From Vitrella brassicaformis (lineage: Eukaryota; Sar; Vitrellaceae), in contig CDMY01000444.1 of the NCBI GenBank assembly GCA_001179505.1, positions 2,382 to 66,381 on the forward strand: 64,000 bases of DNA, written 5' to 3'. The notes beneath the pieces are model-generated. The model was not told the DNA's origin. It saw only the letters and a list, made by a program, of their open reading frames with translations, and ran no database searches. Both the position numbers and the translations under genes were made by a program. Below, in pieces: positions 31,142-42,869 of this stretch (the stretch's first letter is position 1; the number at the start of each line of letters is the position of its first letter).

Positions 31142-32642
31142 ACGTCGGGCCGCGTGGTCCTGCAGCGCTACAGAAGGGCCCTCATGGGCTGGAAAGGGCT
31201 CTTCCGCACCGCTGCGATCCACATTTGCGAGCTTGAATCACGAGAAGCGAGAAATGCTTCTTTCCGCATTCTCACAATCCCAGCCGACAAGATCCAGCCA
31301 AAACAGTTCGTGTCAGTCGGCTTCAAAGTTGCTCGGGAGGTGAGAAATGCGATGCTGTCGTTGCTGGCCCAGCCCGAGCCGGGTGCCGTGTGCCGCTTCT
31401 GCCTTTCACCTGATGAGACTGTTGAGAGCGGCATACTCATTGCGCCGTGCGGCTGCAAGGGCTCTGTCAGATGGGTTCACGTCACTTGCTTTGATTCATG
31501 GCGGAAGCGTGATGGTGGGGTGAAGTCGACTTGTGGCGTCTGTCTGGAGTAAGCTACATACAGTGAGAGTGACAACCGGCCGGTTCAGTGATTGATTGGT
31601 GATCTGTGGGTTGCCTGTGTTGTGTGTGTCCAGGCGTTATGACATTATGCCTTATGACATTGGGCCACATGGCTCGTCTAATCTGCCGGTCGGCCTCATC
31701 CCAGACGCCCTCTTCTCTCTCGCGTACAGTCTGCTCGCCTGTCTGCCGCTGCTGATGACAATTCTACACAGCTGCGACAGAAGCAACATACTGACCCGAG
31801 CGCTCCGGCTCTGCCACGTGATCCCCATGGCCACCGTGGTCGGCCTGACTCTTTCCGCCTTGGACTGGGTGGCGGGGCGACAACATGCGGGCAGCTCATC
31901 GCTTCGGTGTGGTCTGCGGATGGCTATCGCATTCATTGTGGCGGCTGCTGGGGCGGCGCGAATGCTCATCTGGACATTTGCCGCAGGCGGACTTGGCGGC
32001 GTGTGGGCTGCGCATGTGGCGGGGTGCGCCGAGAAGCGATCGTTGGCTACCGCCTTTTTCTGCTATTGTCCTTTGATCTTTGTGTCTTTGGCCTTCCTGC
32101 CTTACTGTCTGGTGAGGGGTGAGAAGGTGCACCAGGCCACACGAGAGGCGCTATTGCGGTTGCGGCACCGACATACGGCTGCTACTGCTGGTGGTGGTTG
32201 TCGTGAGGGCGTTGGGTCGTTGTTTGTGTGCCTCTTCTCCGCTGCTTTGTTCTACTTGAGGGAGGGGGCCTACTATGTGCTGATTGCCATGTGGTCCCTG
32301 GCACACATTGTGTTTTGGGAGCTGATTGTCAGCCGATTCCTTCCGGCTTATCTCACTGCCGCGGCGGTGGTGGCCGTGAGTGTGTGACAGCGGCCGCAAG
32401 TGGACGAGCTGCTGCAGCAGAGGGGGTGGTATACGGAGGTGCCCCCGGCTGTTCTGTCGAGTATGATCTATCTCGCCGGTATCGCTGTGGCAGTTTGCTT
32501 TGGAGTTTCTAACGTGCGGTTGTCCTTATGGATCGTGGGCCTGCTGCAGTTGGCCGACGATACCGTGGTGCTCACGTTGCTCTCGTGGATTCCCGTCTTA
32601 ATCTTGTTAATCTTGTACGGCTATGTCCTCACAACGCATTGA
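31142..32642 (+). pseudogene. RING-CH (MARCH-type) membrane protein, copy 2, interrupted by TGA
   Basis: The first exon reads [20 protein letters not shown] and continues without a break through the RING-CH finger (CRFCLSPDETVESG, APCGCKGSVRWVHVTCFDSW, CGVCLE). After the intron, RYDIMPYDIGPHGSSNLPVG is followed by the same set of membrane segments as copy 1. At 32385-32387 the codon matching Trp of copy 1 (ISVWKRRA) is TGA (VSV-stop-QRP). Beyond it the frame stays open and homologous (VDELLQQRGWYTEVPPAVLS, two more membrane segments) to TGA at about 32643. It is either a nonsense mutation or an unusual 15-nt GT-AG removal (GTGAGTGTGTGACAG). Confidence 0.65.
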
Positions 32643-32804
32643 CCGGTGAGTGAGACTCAGTACTCTTCAGTTAGTCTTTATGTGCGCACCCCACTGTTCC
32701 CCTGTCTGTCTGTGTGTGTCACTCGTCCGTGCAGGCCGTCTTGCAGGGGAATAGGATTGGTATGTGCCAGCTGGCCCCAGGTAGACAGATAGACAGACAG
32801 TGGC

Positions 32805-33135
32805 TGACTAGCGTGGTGTTCTTTTCGTATGATGTGTCACACTTGCCCGGGCCAGCGCATTTGTACTAGTGAGCAAGGAAGCCTCAAGTTCGTGTCGGGA
32901 TTTCTTTGAGTCCCTTTTGCCTGCCTTCCTGCCCTCAATGTGTTCTGTACGCTAATGGAAGTCACATAAGTCACATCAATGCTCACTGACTCAGCGGAAA
33001 GGAGTCCCGCGCACACGCATATCTCTCCTCAGGTATACACACAACCTACTGGATAGATGGATCATCACATATGCAGATGGATAGGTGGCAGGCATGTGCA
33101 GCCGAGCACTATAAAAGACACATCAGCACGGGAGA
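32805..33135 (+). promoter_or_regulatory. duplicated upstream region, copy 1, with TATA-like box
   Basis: About 330 bp that recurs at 34970-35285. Shared landmarks are GAGCGCATTTGTAC or CAGCGCATTTGTAC, CAAGTTCGTGTCG, CTCAATGTGTTCTGTA, GTGGAAGTCACAT or ATGGAAGTCACAT, and GCAGCCGAGCACTATA. TATAAAA lies at about 33110, 290 bp upstream of the secreted-protein ATG at 33397. I infer a shared promoter-proximal region. Confidence 0.6.
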
Positions 33136-33396
33136 CAACGGAACTAATCCAGCCCAGCACACCACTCGACGGACGAATGAAGCCAACCGGTGTTACTCAG
33201 CCGTGCAGCCTTTGACTTAATCAACGTGTGAGCGGCTGTGAAGCAGGTCAACAGCATACGTCATTTGACTGGATCGAGTTTACATACAGTGTACATGCCG
33301 CCGTTGGATTCCTAAAACTTCCGTAACTCGTCCTTATCAGCCTTTCCGCGAGCCACCACTCCTCCCGAGAGGCACGCCAAGCCAAAAGCAGTCACC

Positions 33397-34062
33397 ATGC
33401 AGCGCGCCACCGTCCTCTTCGCGTTCGTCTCTGTGCTCGTCTGTGGCGTGACAGCTGAGCCCCTGGCTGTTGACCCCGTGCAGCAGTTCAAGGACTTCCT
33501 GGGCGGATTCGAGAATGTCAAAGACTTCCTGGGAGGACTCGATGTGACAAAAAACATGGGTACGTGGATGGGGTGTGGAGAACAACACACAGACACACGT
33601 ACAGTGAGCCGTTGCCGCATCTCTCGGTCTCGTGTGTGCACAGGGCAGGTCAAGAAGTTCCTCGAAGGACTGGAGGAGAACGTCAGCCTGGGTACGTACG
33701 CATCCCCACACACGTAGCTGTAGCCGCAACACGCCTGTGCGTGCCGCAACTGCTTCTGCGATTCAGGGAGCATTAAGAATGTGCGTGAGAAGGCCACTCT
33801 CGCCCTCGACAACTCGTTCAAGACCATCAAGGCAATCCAGACGCGCAGAGGGCCACAGGACGAGCCGCGCAAGCCGCGCATGACTGCAGCGAGCGAGGAG
33901 GAGGATGACCCGATCATCGACTTCATCAACGACATTCTCCAGGGCGTCGACGACCTGCTCAACGACCTCGATGAGCAATTGACGGACGACCAGAGGGAGC
34001 TGCTTTTGCAGATCAGGGCGTTCTTCGTTGCGTTGCTAGCTGTCTTCAGCATCAACATCTAG
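33397..34062 (+). CDS. small secreted acidic helical protein
   Basis: Three exons: 33397-33559, 33644-33691 and 33767-34062, both introns in phase 1. The N-terminus MQRATVLFAFVSVLVCGVTA is a classical signal peptide. The mature protein has an internal repeat (QFKDFLGGFENVKDFLGG, then QVKKFLEGLEENVS), a basic linker (RRGPQDEPRKPRM) and an acidic amphipathic C-terminus (EEEDDPIIDFINDILQGVDD, then LFVALLAVF-like hydrophobic end). About 165 residues. No known family. A TATA-like box lies upstream. A similar gene layout (signal peptide, three exons, helical acidic protein) is seen at 48.77 kb. Confidence 0.7.
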
Positions 34063-34904
34063 GCATGTGTGTGTATTATTTGTCTCGTTGTTGATGTGGT
34101 GCGTGTGGGTGGGTGGGTGCGTGCGTGCAGTCAGGACAGTCGTGTGTGCGTGCCGTGCATGGGTCTGAATGTGGGTGCCTAAAGGAAGCGCCGGCAGGAC
34201 GCGTGCATGCTCGCATACATACATACATACGTACATGGCATGGTGGAATGGGAGGGATCTCAGAGAGACTTCGTTCGTTCGTGTGTGCTGTGCTCTATGC
34301 GTTTAGGCGCGTGTGAGTAGGTTACAGAAGACAGACACAGCCAGCAGGCCGAATCGGCCAGCCAGCCGGCCCTACCATGTGATGATGACTTTTGGCGTAC
34401 ATTTCTTGAGAATTTCGACTGATCGAACGGACTGGCTTTCGGTAGGTATGTGTTACTTTTGGGTGGAGTTGACGACGTATGCGGACGTATGCGTGAGTGT
34501 GATGGATATGTGTTGCATTCGAATGGACGGACACACCTGAAGGGATGAACTCTGAGACACAAATGTATATGACGACAAACCCACACACAGCCCCGAATGC
34601 ACGTGCACAAACACCGTGAGGATACTGTTTGCTCGTGTGGTCTTCATCTGTCTGTCTGACTGTCTGTCTGTCTGAGGAGGCGGCTGAGAAGGAGAGGCAG
34701 TCGAGCAGCAGTACGAGCAACGCCAGCAGCACGACCAGCAGCAGGCGGCCCCGATAGAGGTATCATCAACTCGACTGCGCCCACCCCCCTCACTCCATCT
34801 GTCGTCTGTCGTGTCGATCAGGTGCCGCAGGAAGCAGTATGTCTACCTGTGGGATGGGGCCCGTACGGAACTGCGCCCGCTCGTCACTGTGCAGAGAGGG
34901 ACAC

Positions 34905-34914
34905 AGACAGAGAC

Positions 34915-34945
<31 letters not shown>

Positions 34946-34948
34946 GGG
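34905..34948. repeat. ACAG tetranucleotide microsatellite
   Basis: An uninterrupted run of ACAG units. The region from 34063 to here holds no gene I can support. Confidence 0.9.
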
Positions 34949-34969
34949 GCAGCTCGAGTGTGGCGGCCG

Positions 34970-35285
34970 GCTGACTTGCTTGGTGTTTTTTGCGTGTGAT
35001 GTGCCACACCTCCCCGGGCGAGCGCATTTGTACCAGTGTGCGGGGATTTCCGCAGGGTGACGTCAGGGGAGACTCAAGTTCGTGTCGAGATTTCTCTTGA
35101 GTCCGTTTTGCCAGCCTCTGTGCTCTCAATGTGTTCTGTATGCCAGTGGAAGTCACATTTGTGCCCACTACGAAAAGGATTCCCCGTGCTCCCCGCACAC
35201 ACGCACACCTCGTCAGGTCAATGAATGATTCATTCATCACCGAAATGCAGCCGAGCACTATAGAGACATATCAAGAGAACAACGG
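34970..35285 (+). promoter_or_regulatory. duplicated upstream region, copy 2
   Basis: Co-linear with 32805-33135 (see landmarks there). The TATA-like box is here CACTATAGAGACATATC (about 35255). It lies upstream of the coiled-coil gene beginning near 35.35 kb. Confidence 0.6.
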
Positions 35286-35350
35286 ATGTCGGGGGGTAAG
35301 CTCTCTAAGCTCAGCTCACTTAGGACATTCCGTGAAACCGCTCTCTCGCA

Positions 35351-35658
35351 ATGGGAGAGAGAGCTCTCACCTCGGGAGAGCTACCACCAAGGACGAGGCG
35401 TACAGAGCAGAGCAGAGAAGCACTAGGTGAGTCGGTGGGCACGTCACTCTCGCACCTCCTCGCCATTTTGATCACCATCTGGCAGATCAGCGTGTGCCAC
35501 GGTCATTCATACCCGTCTGCACGTCAGGGCAGGCCACGGCAGCGAGGCACCACAGGACAGACAGAAAAGAGCCGAAAAACGGGGCGCCAATTCACTTGAG
35601 GGGTCGATCTCTCTGTGTGAGCAGGAGGAGCACCCACCCACACAAGACCACCCAGTGG

Positions 35659-35692
<34 letters not shown>

Positions 35693-37330
35693 CACCGGTA
35701 AGTATGACAAGCATGTGGCCACACTGGAGGGCTGGAGGCATTTTCTTGAGTAATTGATCGCAATATAGTGGGGGAAGAGGAATGGCCGCTGGTGTGTGTC
35801 GGTACAGACAATGTTCAGCGGCCTGGCACTGTTGGGCATGACGCCCAACTGGGCCCTTACGATCCCCCATCGGGCGGGTGAGAGAAAGGGAGGGATGGAG
35901 GGAAGGAGCACACGGACAAGGGTGTCCGTGTGTGTGTGCGTGCGTGCAGCGGCCGAGAAGGAGAAGAAGGAGAAGGCGGCGAGGGAGGCGAGGGAGGAGG
36001 AGGAGAGGAAGGCCGGTGAGTCGTACGACCCACACGGACACACTCCACACACGAATGTGACGAAATGCATTCGCACGCGTCGTACTTGCAGACCTGACCG
36101 CGATGCTCGACCGCATCCGGCAGCGTCGCGCCGAGGAGCGCAAGACAGGTGGGTCAGGGTGGCCGCATACACAGGCAGGTTGTTCTCTTTGTGATGGATG
36201 GATGGATGGTGTGCAGCGGAGAGACGGCGGGAAAGGGTGTGGCTGCGCCAGTTGAGGGAGAGGGGTACGTGAGATAATAACAAGACGCACCCTCTTCCCC
36301 ACACACATGGTCTTGATTCTCTCTGCAGAGGCCATGCGCAAGAGAAGGGAGGAGCAGGAGCAGCGGCAGAGGGAGGAGCAACAACAATCGGCTAGAGAGA
36401 GGGGTACGTGAGAGAATGCCAAGACGCACCGTCTTTCCCCACACACTTGGGATTGATTCTCTCTGCAGAGGCCATGCAGCAGGAGGACATCAAGGTGCCT
36501 GGGCCCGAGGAGAAGCAGGAGCAGGAGCAGCAGCAGCAGCAGCAGTCAGCCAAGGACGGTATGTGCCAATCAAACGCCGCACGACACAGACTCATCTCTC
36601 CCTGCCTTTTGTGCATGATTCTGCAGCGGGCGACAAGAGCAAGAAGGAGGCCGAGGCGCGGAGGGTATGCGCATCAGCACACCCCACCAGCCAACCCACC
36701 CACATAACACGTGCCGATCCTGTTGTGTGATGCAGGCATCATGGGCCAGCACGGCCAGCACGGTTTGTGTACATCTGTGGAAGCATCACCAAAGTGCAGG
36801 ACTGCTTGGTGGCTGTTACTACTTGGACGCATTCAGGACAAGAACGGACGAGTGTCGATGCGGGGTTCAACATTTTCGCTGTTGGGCAGCCAGGTATGCT
36901 ACGTCCCCGACCTCCGACCACACCAATCATTCTGCCTGGCCGCATTTGTGCAGTTCTCGATGCCCCTCAACACGAGCACGCCCCCCATGGTGACGCAGGT
37001 GCGCATGCACCGGACATCACCACGCCTCTGTCTCGAGTGTGTACATGCGTTTGTGAGTGCGTGTGTGTGTGTGTTCAGGTGATGACAAAGGACGGCAAGA
37101 TTGCCATCGTACCGGTGAGCACAAATCGCCTGAACACAAACCCAGACCAGACCAATCAGACCACCCACACACCCGACACTTGGTATATGAGTGTGGCGAT
37201 CTCCGTCAGGTGGTGTACGCACCGACGAGCGGCCCCCAGCGCATCGCAGCCCGGGCCCCCAGCCGACAAGCGTGCTGCCAGTGGTTGCCCGCGTGCATGC
37301 GCCCTGACACGACCGGCACACACACCACAT
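35351..37330 (+). CDS. coiled-coil protein, Lys/Glu/Gln-rich (plus-strand arm of inverted duplication 1)
   Basis: Exons at 35950-36015, 36092-36148, 36217-36265, 36329-36403, 36469-36558 and 36627-36664 keep intron phase 1 throughout and encode a charged helical rod (AEKEKKEKAAREAREEEERK; DLTAMLDRIRQRRAEERKT; EAMRKRREEQEQRQREEQQQ; EDIKVPGPEEKQEQEQQQQQ). They are followed by LLGRIQDKNGRVSMRGSTFS, SMPLNTSTPPMVTQ and VMTKDGKIAIVP, then VVYAPTSGPQRIAARA. A paralogue lies inverted at 42.65-41.75 kb. Differences in the RIQDK exon fall mostly on third codon positions, which supports that frame. The start (MGERALTSGELPP at 35351) is tentative. Function unknown. Confidence 0.5.
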
Positions 37331-37579
37331 CGGTAGGGAAATACGAGCACTCCCGAACGAACGTGTACATGTTGTATGCTTGGTGTGTGTGTGCGTGTGT
37401 GTGTGTGTGTGTATTGTATACTGCGAAAAAAGTCGTTTTGATCAACGGTGTTCGCAATCCAGCCGCTCAAGGCACCGCCGCGAATCAGGGGACCCTGGTT
37501 CTGAACACCCACATCGACCCCACCCACGCACCGACCCACCCATCCACCCAACCCGGTGTGTGGGTGTCGCCACGCTATG

Positions 37580-39480
37580 CTATGCTATGCTGACGCGGCG
37601 GTGATTGGATGCATGGATGGATGGATGAGTGGTCGTGTGGATAAATGATACCTGACGCCGCTTCTCGTACGATCGTGTCGATCGAGTGGTTGGTCTGGGT
37701 GGGGGGCCGATGCGTGTGTGTGTGTGTGTGACACGTATAGGTGGGAAGGAGAGAGAGAGAGAGAGAGAGAGATGAGATGGCACACCTCTGTTTGCTTCGG
37801 TGTGCTGACTGTCTGATACTCGATGGTGACCTCACAAAGTGAGTGTTGATCATCGCTCTCTATGTCTGCGGTCGCCGTCGAGCGGCTGACTGACAGACAG
37901 ATAGACAGACAGACAGACGCACGTCCCATGCACACAAAGGAAAGAAAGACTGCCGACTGCTGCTGGTGGGGTATGTGACTTGGATGGACTCCCTCCCTCT
38001 CTGTCTCTCTGGTGTGTTGTACTGTGTATGACCCTTATCATCTTGTGCTGTATTGGTGCGAGTAGCGCTGTTGCCTGGCCTGGATGTCAATCTGTGTGAG
38101 GGTGGGAGAGCGAGAGATTTTTCTGTTTCGCCAGCTGTGATCTGTATACTATCTGTATGGCATTGTGTGTGGTTCTTCTGTGTGTGTCTGCCTCTCTCTC
38201 CCCTTGTGTGTGCATCTCATCAGTCACCTCGCAACGCTAGAGCATCAGCCACATGGTGTTGGTGCTTTGGGGTTGCCGGGCGATGACAGAGATGCGCGCA
38301 GAGGGAAATGAACACACACGCGACTGCTCACCCATCCCACCAATTGAGGCAGCGGATGTGTCCTTTTGCCGTCCGTCCGTGTGACATGATTGTTCACCCG
38401 CACAGACAGACCGACGCGCATTTTGCCCATATGGCCCACCGCCCCCCCAGGTTTGCTGATGGACACCCCGATGTGAGTATGCAATTGGGGTGCCGGTGTG
38501 TCTGTCAGTGTGGGACACTCATGTGGGAGGCCACATAAAGACACACAGAGGGACGTTTGTATGTGAGTCGGCATTTTGTGCGCCCCTCTCTGCCGACGAG
38601 CGGGTGGCTGTCTGGCGCATTGTTATGTTTGTGTGGGAAGGCCGATTTGCTATGTCAATGTGGGAAGAGAGAGAGAGAGGTCTATTTGCTTTTCTTTTGG
38701 TGTGTATCGTGTGTCGGTGTGCTGACTGCGAGATCCTCTGCGGTCACCCTACACATTGAGATGCTCGACCCCACCCCCAGACAGACAGACTGTCGTCGTG
38801 CGTGTACACACACACACGCACACCGATCTGTCCCTTTGTCCGTTCGCCTGACTGAATGTTGTTCGTGTTTTCCTTGTTTTCCTGCGTGCGTCCATCCCCC
38901 TATGTGGGCATCTTGAGCATCGCGGCAACCATAGAGTATCAGCCCACGTGTGGTGTTGGTGCTTTGGGGTTGCCGTGTGGCGACAGAGATGCTCACAGAG
39001 GAAAATAGACAGACACATACGACTGCAAACGGCTGCTTACCCATCCCCCCAACTTGCTGTCTGTCTGTATCCGCACACACACATGGATGGATGGATGCGT
39101 CGGTGTCTGCACTGTTTGCTCTTAGGGGTCTGCGCATCTGTCTCTTTTCCGTCAGTCTCTCGTTGACTCGTCCGTGTGATGGACAACGCGTACGCGGCTG
39201 ACGACGAAAAGGGCAGCGGTTTCTTGACAGCTGACCAACGTACGAGTGTCCTCGGATGAGTCCATGGATGGCACATAAGTGTGGGTGTGTGCATGATGTG
39301 GCCATAGTCATGCGTGTGAGTGCCTTGGAGTTTCAAGCCAAATTGAAGAAGACATGCATGCATGGTTGGTCCAGGGCACCACACAATATAAAATGCAGAC
39401 AGCGATGTATGTTATTTGACTGCATCGAAACGCCATTAAAATCGACCCACACCTAATAGCGCGAGCTGGTGCATCCATCC
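37580..39480. repeat. repeat-rich spacer with direct and inverted copies
   Basis: About 38240-38350 recurs at 38940-39060 (GTGTTGGTGCTTTGGGGTTG, ACAGAGATGC, CCCATCCC). About 38070-38160 is repeated inverted at 41100-41215 (GTTGCCTGGCCTGG, TTTTCTGTTT-CGCCAG). GATG and AGAG microsatellites are common. No gene was recognised. Confidence 0.55.
39382..39408 (-). repeat. TACATTTTATAT motif, copy 9 (diverged)
   Basis: Minus strand: ACATCGCTGTCTGCATTTTA then TATTG. The frame reads IAVCILYCVV. It is the most diverged copy. Confidence 0.6.
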
Positions 39481-41340
39481 CATCGCATCCATCCCATCCG
39501 TCCCACATCCGCGCGACACCAAATGAGCGACTAAAGACACAGCACAACCCATCGAGCGGTGCAGCGGAGAGCTGTGCATACACAGTGCCAACATACATAT
39601 CAATACCAAGCTAGCTGTGAGCCTGCCTGGTCGTGTGCTGCCTTGCTTGATATCAATTGGTGTGTGCATGATGTGACTACAGGCAGGCGTAGACGGACAG
39701 GGGGAAAACGAGTGTTTGTCTTTCACACGACACACAGGGCAGTCGTCGACATGGATGCACAGCCAAGCCAAGCGTCGGTCACAATCCACTCGCCATGCAG
39801 ACCAACCAGCAGCCAGCAGTTGTCTTATCCCACGCCCTCCCCACTCCGTCCCTCTTGAAACGCACACCAAGTCAAGTCAGCATGCGCCTCCCCTCCCGTC
39901 ACACACATGCAGCCTCTCTTGTGTGCATGATGATCCTACTTAGTAGAGATGTCACGCAATAGTAGAGATGAGACATGTAGGAAAGACGCAGGCAGGGAGG
40001 CAGGCAGCAGGCAGATGGAAGGAAAAAAATGGAACGCCATACTTCGCGTCCGCCGAGACGTGCACTTAAAGCAGTTCGTGCGGAACCCACCCGGCCCGAC
40101 AGGCGTACGTGTGTGTCTCTCTCTGTTCTCCAAGCTATCATCCAAACCAACACCAAGCTACCAGCCTAGCAGGAGGCAGTGGGGGAGCGAGGATGAAGCA
40201 GCATTTATATGCATCCTCACAAGCACACAGCAGGTACACTCAAGACGTCATAAGAGAGAGAGGGGGGGAGGGGAAGGTAGACAGTGTGTGCGTATGTCAT
40301 GAGTAGGACCGAAAGAGATCCCGTGTTCTCTCTGTTCTCCAAGCCACCATCAAAACCAACCCATCACACCGTTATTTAGCGGACAGACAAGTGCCAATCC
40401 AGACATCCAGCACACATCCAACCAACTCGGTGTCATGGAACTAGACGCCACCCTGTCACGAACACACATGGCTAAATATGAGTGCTCGGCAGTGCCTGAG
40501 GCTAAGAAAATGAGCGAACACCCATCCTCTCAACCATCAAAATGACTGAAGAGAATCCACTTGTCTGTCTGTCTGTCTGTCTCTCTATCTCCCTTAAAAC
40601 AGGCTCACTTAAGTGACAGTCTGGCTATTGCCCTTTATATGCGTACGCATACGCACGCACAGCGCCCCTCCCTGTATTCGCCAGAAAGCATTGCCATCTT
40701 CATTGCTCTCTCTTACTGTGATGACAGAAAGATGCCATCCACCCGCCCATCCACCCGCTCTCCCGCCTCTCTAGGCCATCAAAAAGACCCCTCTCGCCCC
40801 TCCCGTCGCCCCCCCTCCTCTCTCGCGACGGACATACACATACGGACGGCATGCATGAATGACGACAGACAGACAGACCGACAGATGGATAGAGACTGTG
40901 GGTGGGATGTGGGTGTGTTCTCTACTGTGCCTGTCTTCGCCGCTGGCCGACCACCGAGTGGAATGCACTGACACACAGGTACGACCAAGCTGCCCCATTT
41001 TTGGCTGGACGAAACGCTGGGTGCACTCTCAGTCCACACCACACACGGGGCTGCCGTCGCTACTATCTGGGTCTGTGCTGGCTGCCCTTCTTCATGTGTT
41101 TTCGTGCAATGGACAAGACACGATAACAACTGGCGAAAACAGAAAAGTCTCTCTCTCTTTTTCCCACTCTCACACACATTGACAGCCAGGCCAGGCAACA
41201 GCGCCCACTGCGCACCCAGCAGATCGAAGAAGATGGTGAGTGTCACACACAGTACATCACACCAGACAGACAGACAGACCACTATCACACACGGCACTTC
41301 CAGCTATCACGGCCCCTCCCTCACCCTCCCAGTTAAAACG
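39480..41340. other. spacer without a recognised gene
   Basis: Contains repeats of the inverted arm (about 41100-41215) and many GACA or CCAT microsatellites. Open frames on both strands look like simple sequence or are too short. I see no supported gene. Confidence 0.45.
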
Positions 41341-41415
41341 CACACCAAGTCAGCATGATGCGCCAGTTTATCCATCTGTGCGCTCTTTCACAGCGAATCG
41401 AATGAAATAGAGGCC

Positions 41416-41443
41416 ACAGGATATAAAATGTAGACGGCGATTT
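41416..41443 (-). repeat. TACATTTTATAT motif, copy 10
   Basis: Minus strand: AATCGCCGTCTACATTTTAT then ATCCTG. One frame reads IAVYILYPVASISFDS. The flanking GGCC/TCATTCGA sequence is shared with copy 11. Confidence 0.8.
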
Positions 41444-41749
41444 TCCTCTGAATGGCAACACAGAATGGCAACACAGACGGGAAGACGGAATGCACAGACG
41501 GAGGGAGACATGGAATGCACTCACTCGTACATACCTGCCTCACGTCTCTGCTGCTCGGCAACTCGACTGTCGCACATCACACACATAACAAAATAGCGTC
41601 TGTGTGTGTGGGTGATGAAGGAGAGGGAGTACCTGGTCATCGTGACGTTGGGTCAGCCCGAAAGATACGTGAGAGACGGCGGGACGGCTCCTTGTCGATC
41701 GACGTGAGAGACTCACGCATGCACGGGAACAAGCAGCAACTTGAATACG

Positions 41750-42650
41750 GCGCCTTGGCCGTGGGGTGGGGGCCGCTCGTCACTGTGTAGGCCACCTGAC
41801 GAAGGTCGCCACACATACCAGGTGTCGCGTGTGTGGGTGGTCTGGTTGGTCTGGTCTGTGTTTGTATTCAGGCGGTGTCTGCTCACCACCGGGGTAACCT
41901 TGCGGTCCTTCGTCACCTAGAGAAAGAGAGAAAGAAAGGAAGGAAGGAAGGAAGAACACTCGAGACAGAGGCATGGCAATGTCCGGCGCATATACACGTG
42001 CATCAGCGTGTGTACCTGCATTCGCATCACCATGGGGGGCTGGCTTGTGTTGAGCGTCGAAAACTGCACAAATGTAGACAGGCAGAATGATTGGTGTAGC
42101 ACCGAAAACTGCACAAATGCGGCCAGGCAGAATGGCGTTGGGCGTAGCGTACCTGGCTCTCCAGTAGCGAGAAGGTGGATCCATGGTGAACGAAGGAATT
42201 GCGGCCGAATTTGTCCTGAATACGTCCAAGTAGTAACAGCCACAAAGCAGTCCTGTGTTGTGGTGATGCTTCCACAGATGTACACACACCGTGATGGCGG
42301 TGCTCTCCCAAGATGCCTGCATCACACAACAGGATCGGCACGTGTGTTATGGTTGCGTAGGCGGGCGGGGTGTGCCAATGTGTATACCCGTCGTGCTTCT
42401 GCCTCCTTCTTCTTCTCGTCGCCGGCTGCAGTGTTATAAACACACACAGAGAGATGAGTCTGTGTCGTGCCGCGTTTGCTTGTAAGCATATACCCTCTCT
42501 GGCCATGCGCTGCTGCTGCTGCTCCTGCTCCTCCCTCTGCCGCTGCTCCTGCTCCTCCCTCTGCCGCTGGTCCTCCTCCTCCTTCTCTCTCCTCTCTCTC
42601 TCCATGTCCTCCGCGCGCCTGGCCTCTGCAGAGAGAATCAAGACCATGTG
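41750..42650 (-). CDS. coiled-coil protein paralogue (minus-strand arm of inverted duplication 1)
   Basis: Minus-strand exons mirror the gene at 36.3-37.2 kb: EARRAEDMERERREKEEEDQ and RQREEQEQRQREEQEQQQQR (about 42628-42490), AGDEKKKEAEARR (about 42430-42390), LLGRIQDKFGRNSFVHHGST (about 42240-42170), STLNTSQPPMVMRMQ (about 42060-42015) and VTKDRKVTPV (about 41920-41890). A short stretch around the FVQF acceptor is duplicated in tandem at 42.06-42.14 kb. No function is known. It is probably a duplicated, possibly decaying copy. Confidence 0.45.
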
Positions 42651-42869
42651 TGTGGGAAAGAGGGTGCGTCCGTCTTGTTATTCTCTCACGTACCCCTCTC
42701 CTCCATCTACCGCAGCCACAGCAAAGCGCTGATCGATCGTGTGAGCATACACATGGAGAGCACACACACGTGGAGGGCTGCAACCAGCATGCGAATGCAC
42801 ACACCCGCGTATGTGTATACGATGCCAGCTGTGTGCATGGTCGTGTGCTGGCCTGCTTAAATGAGTGTG

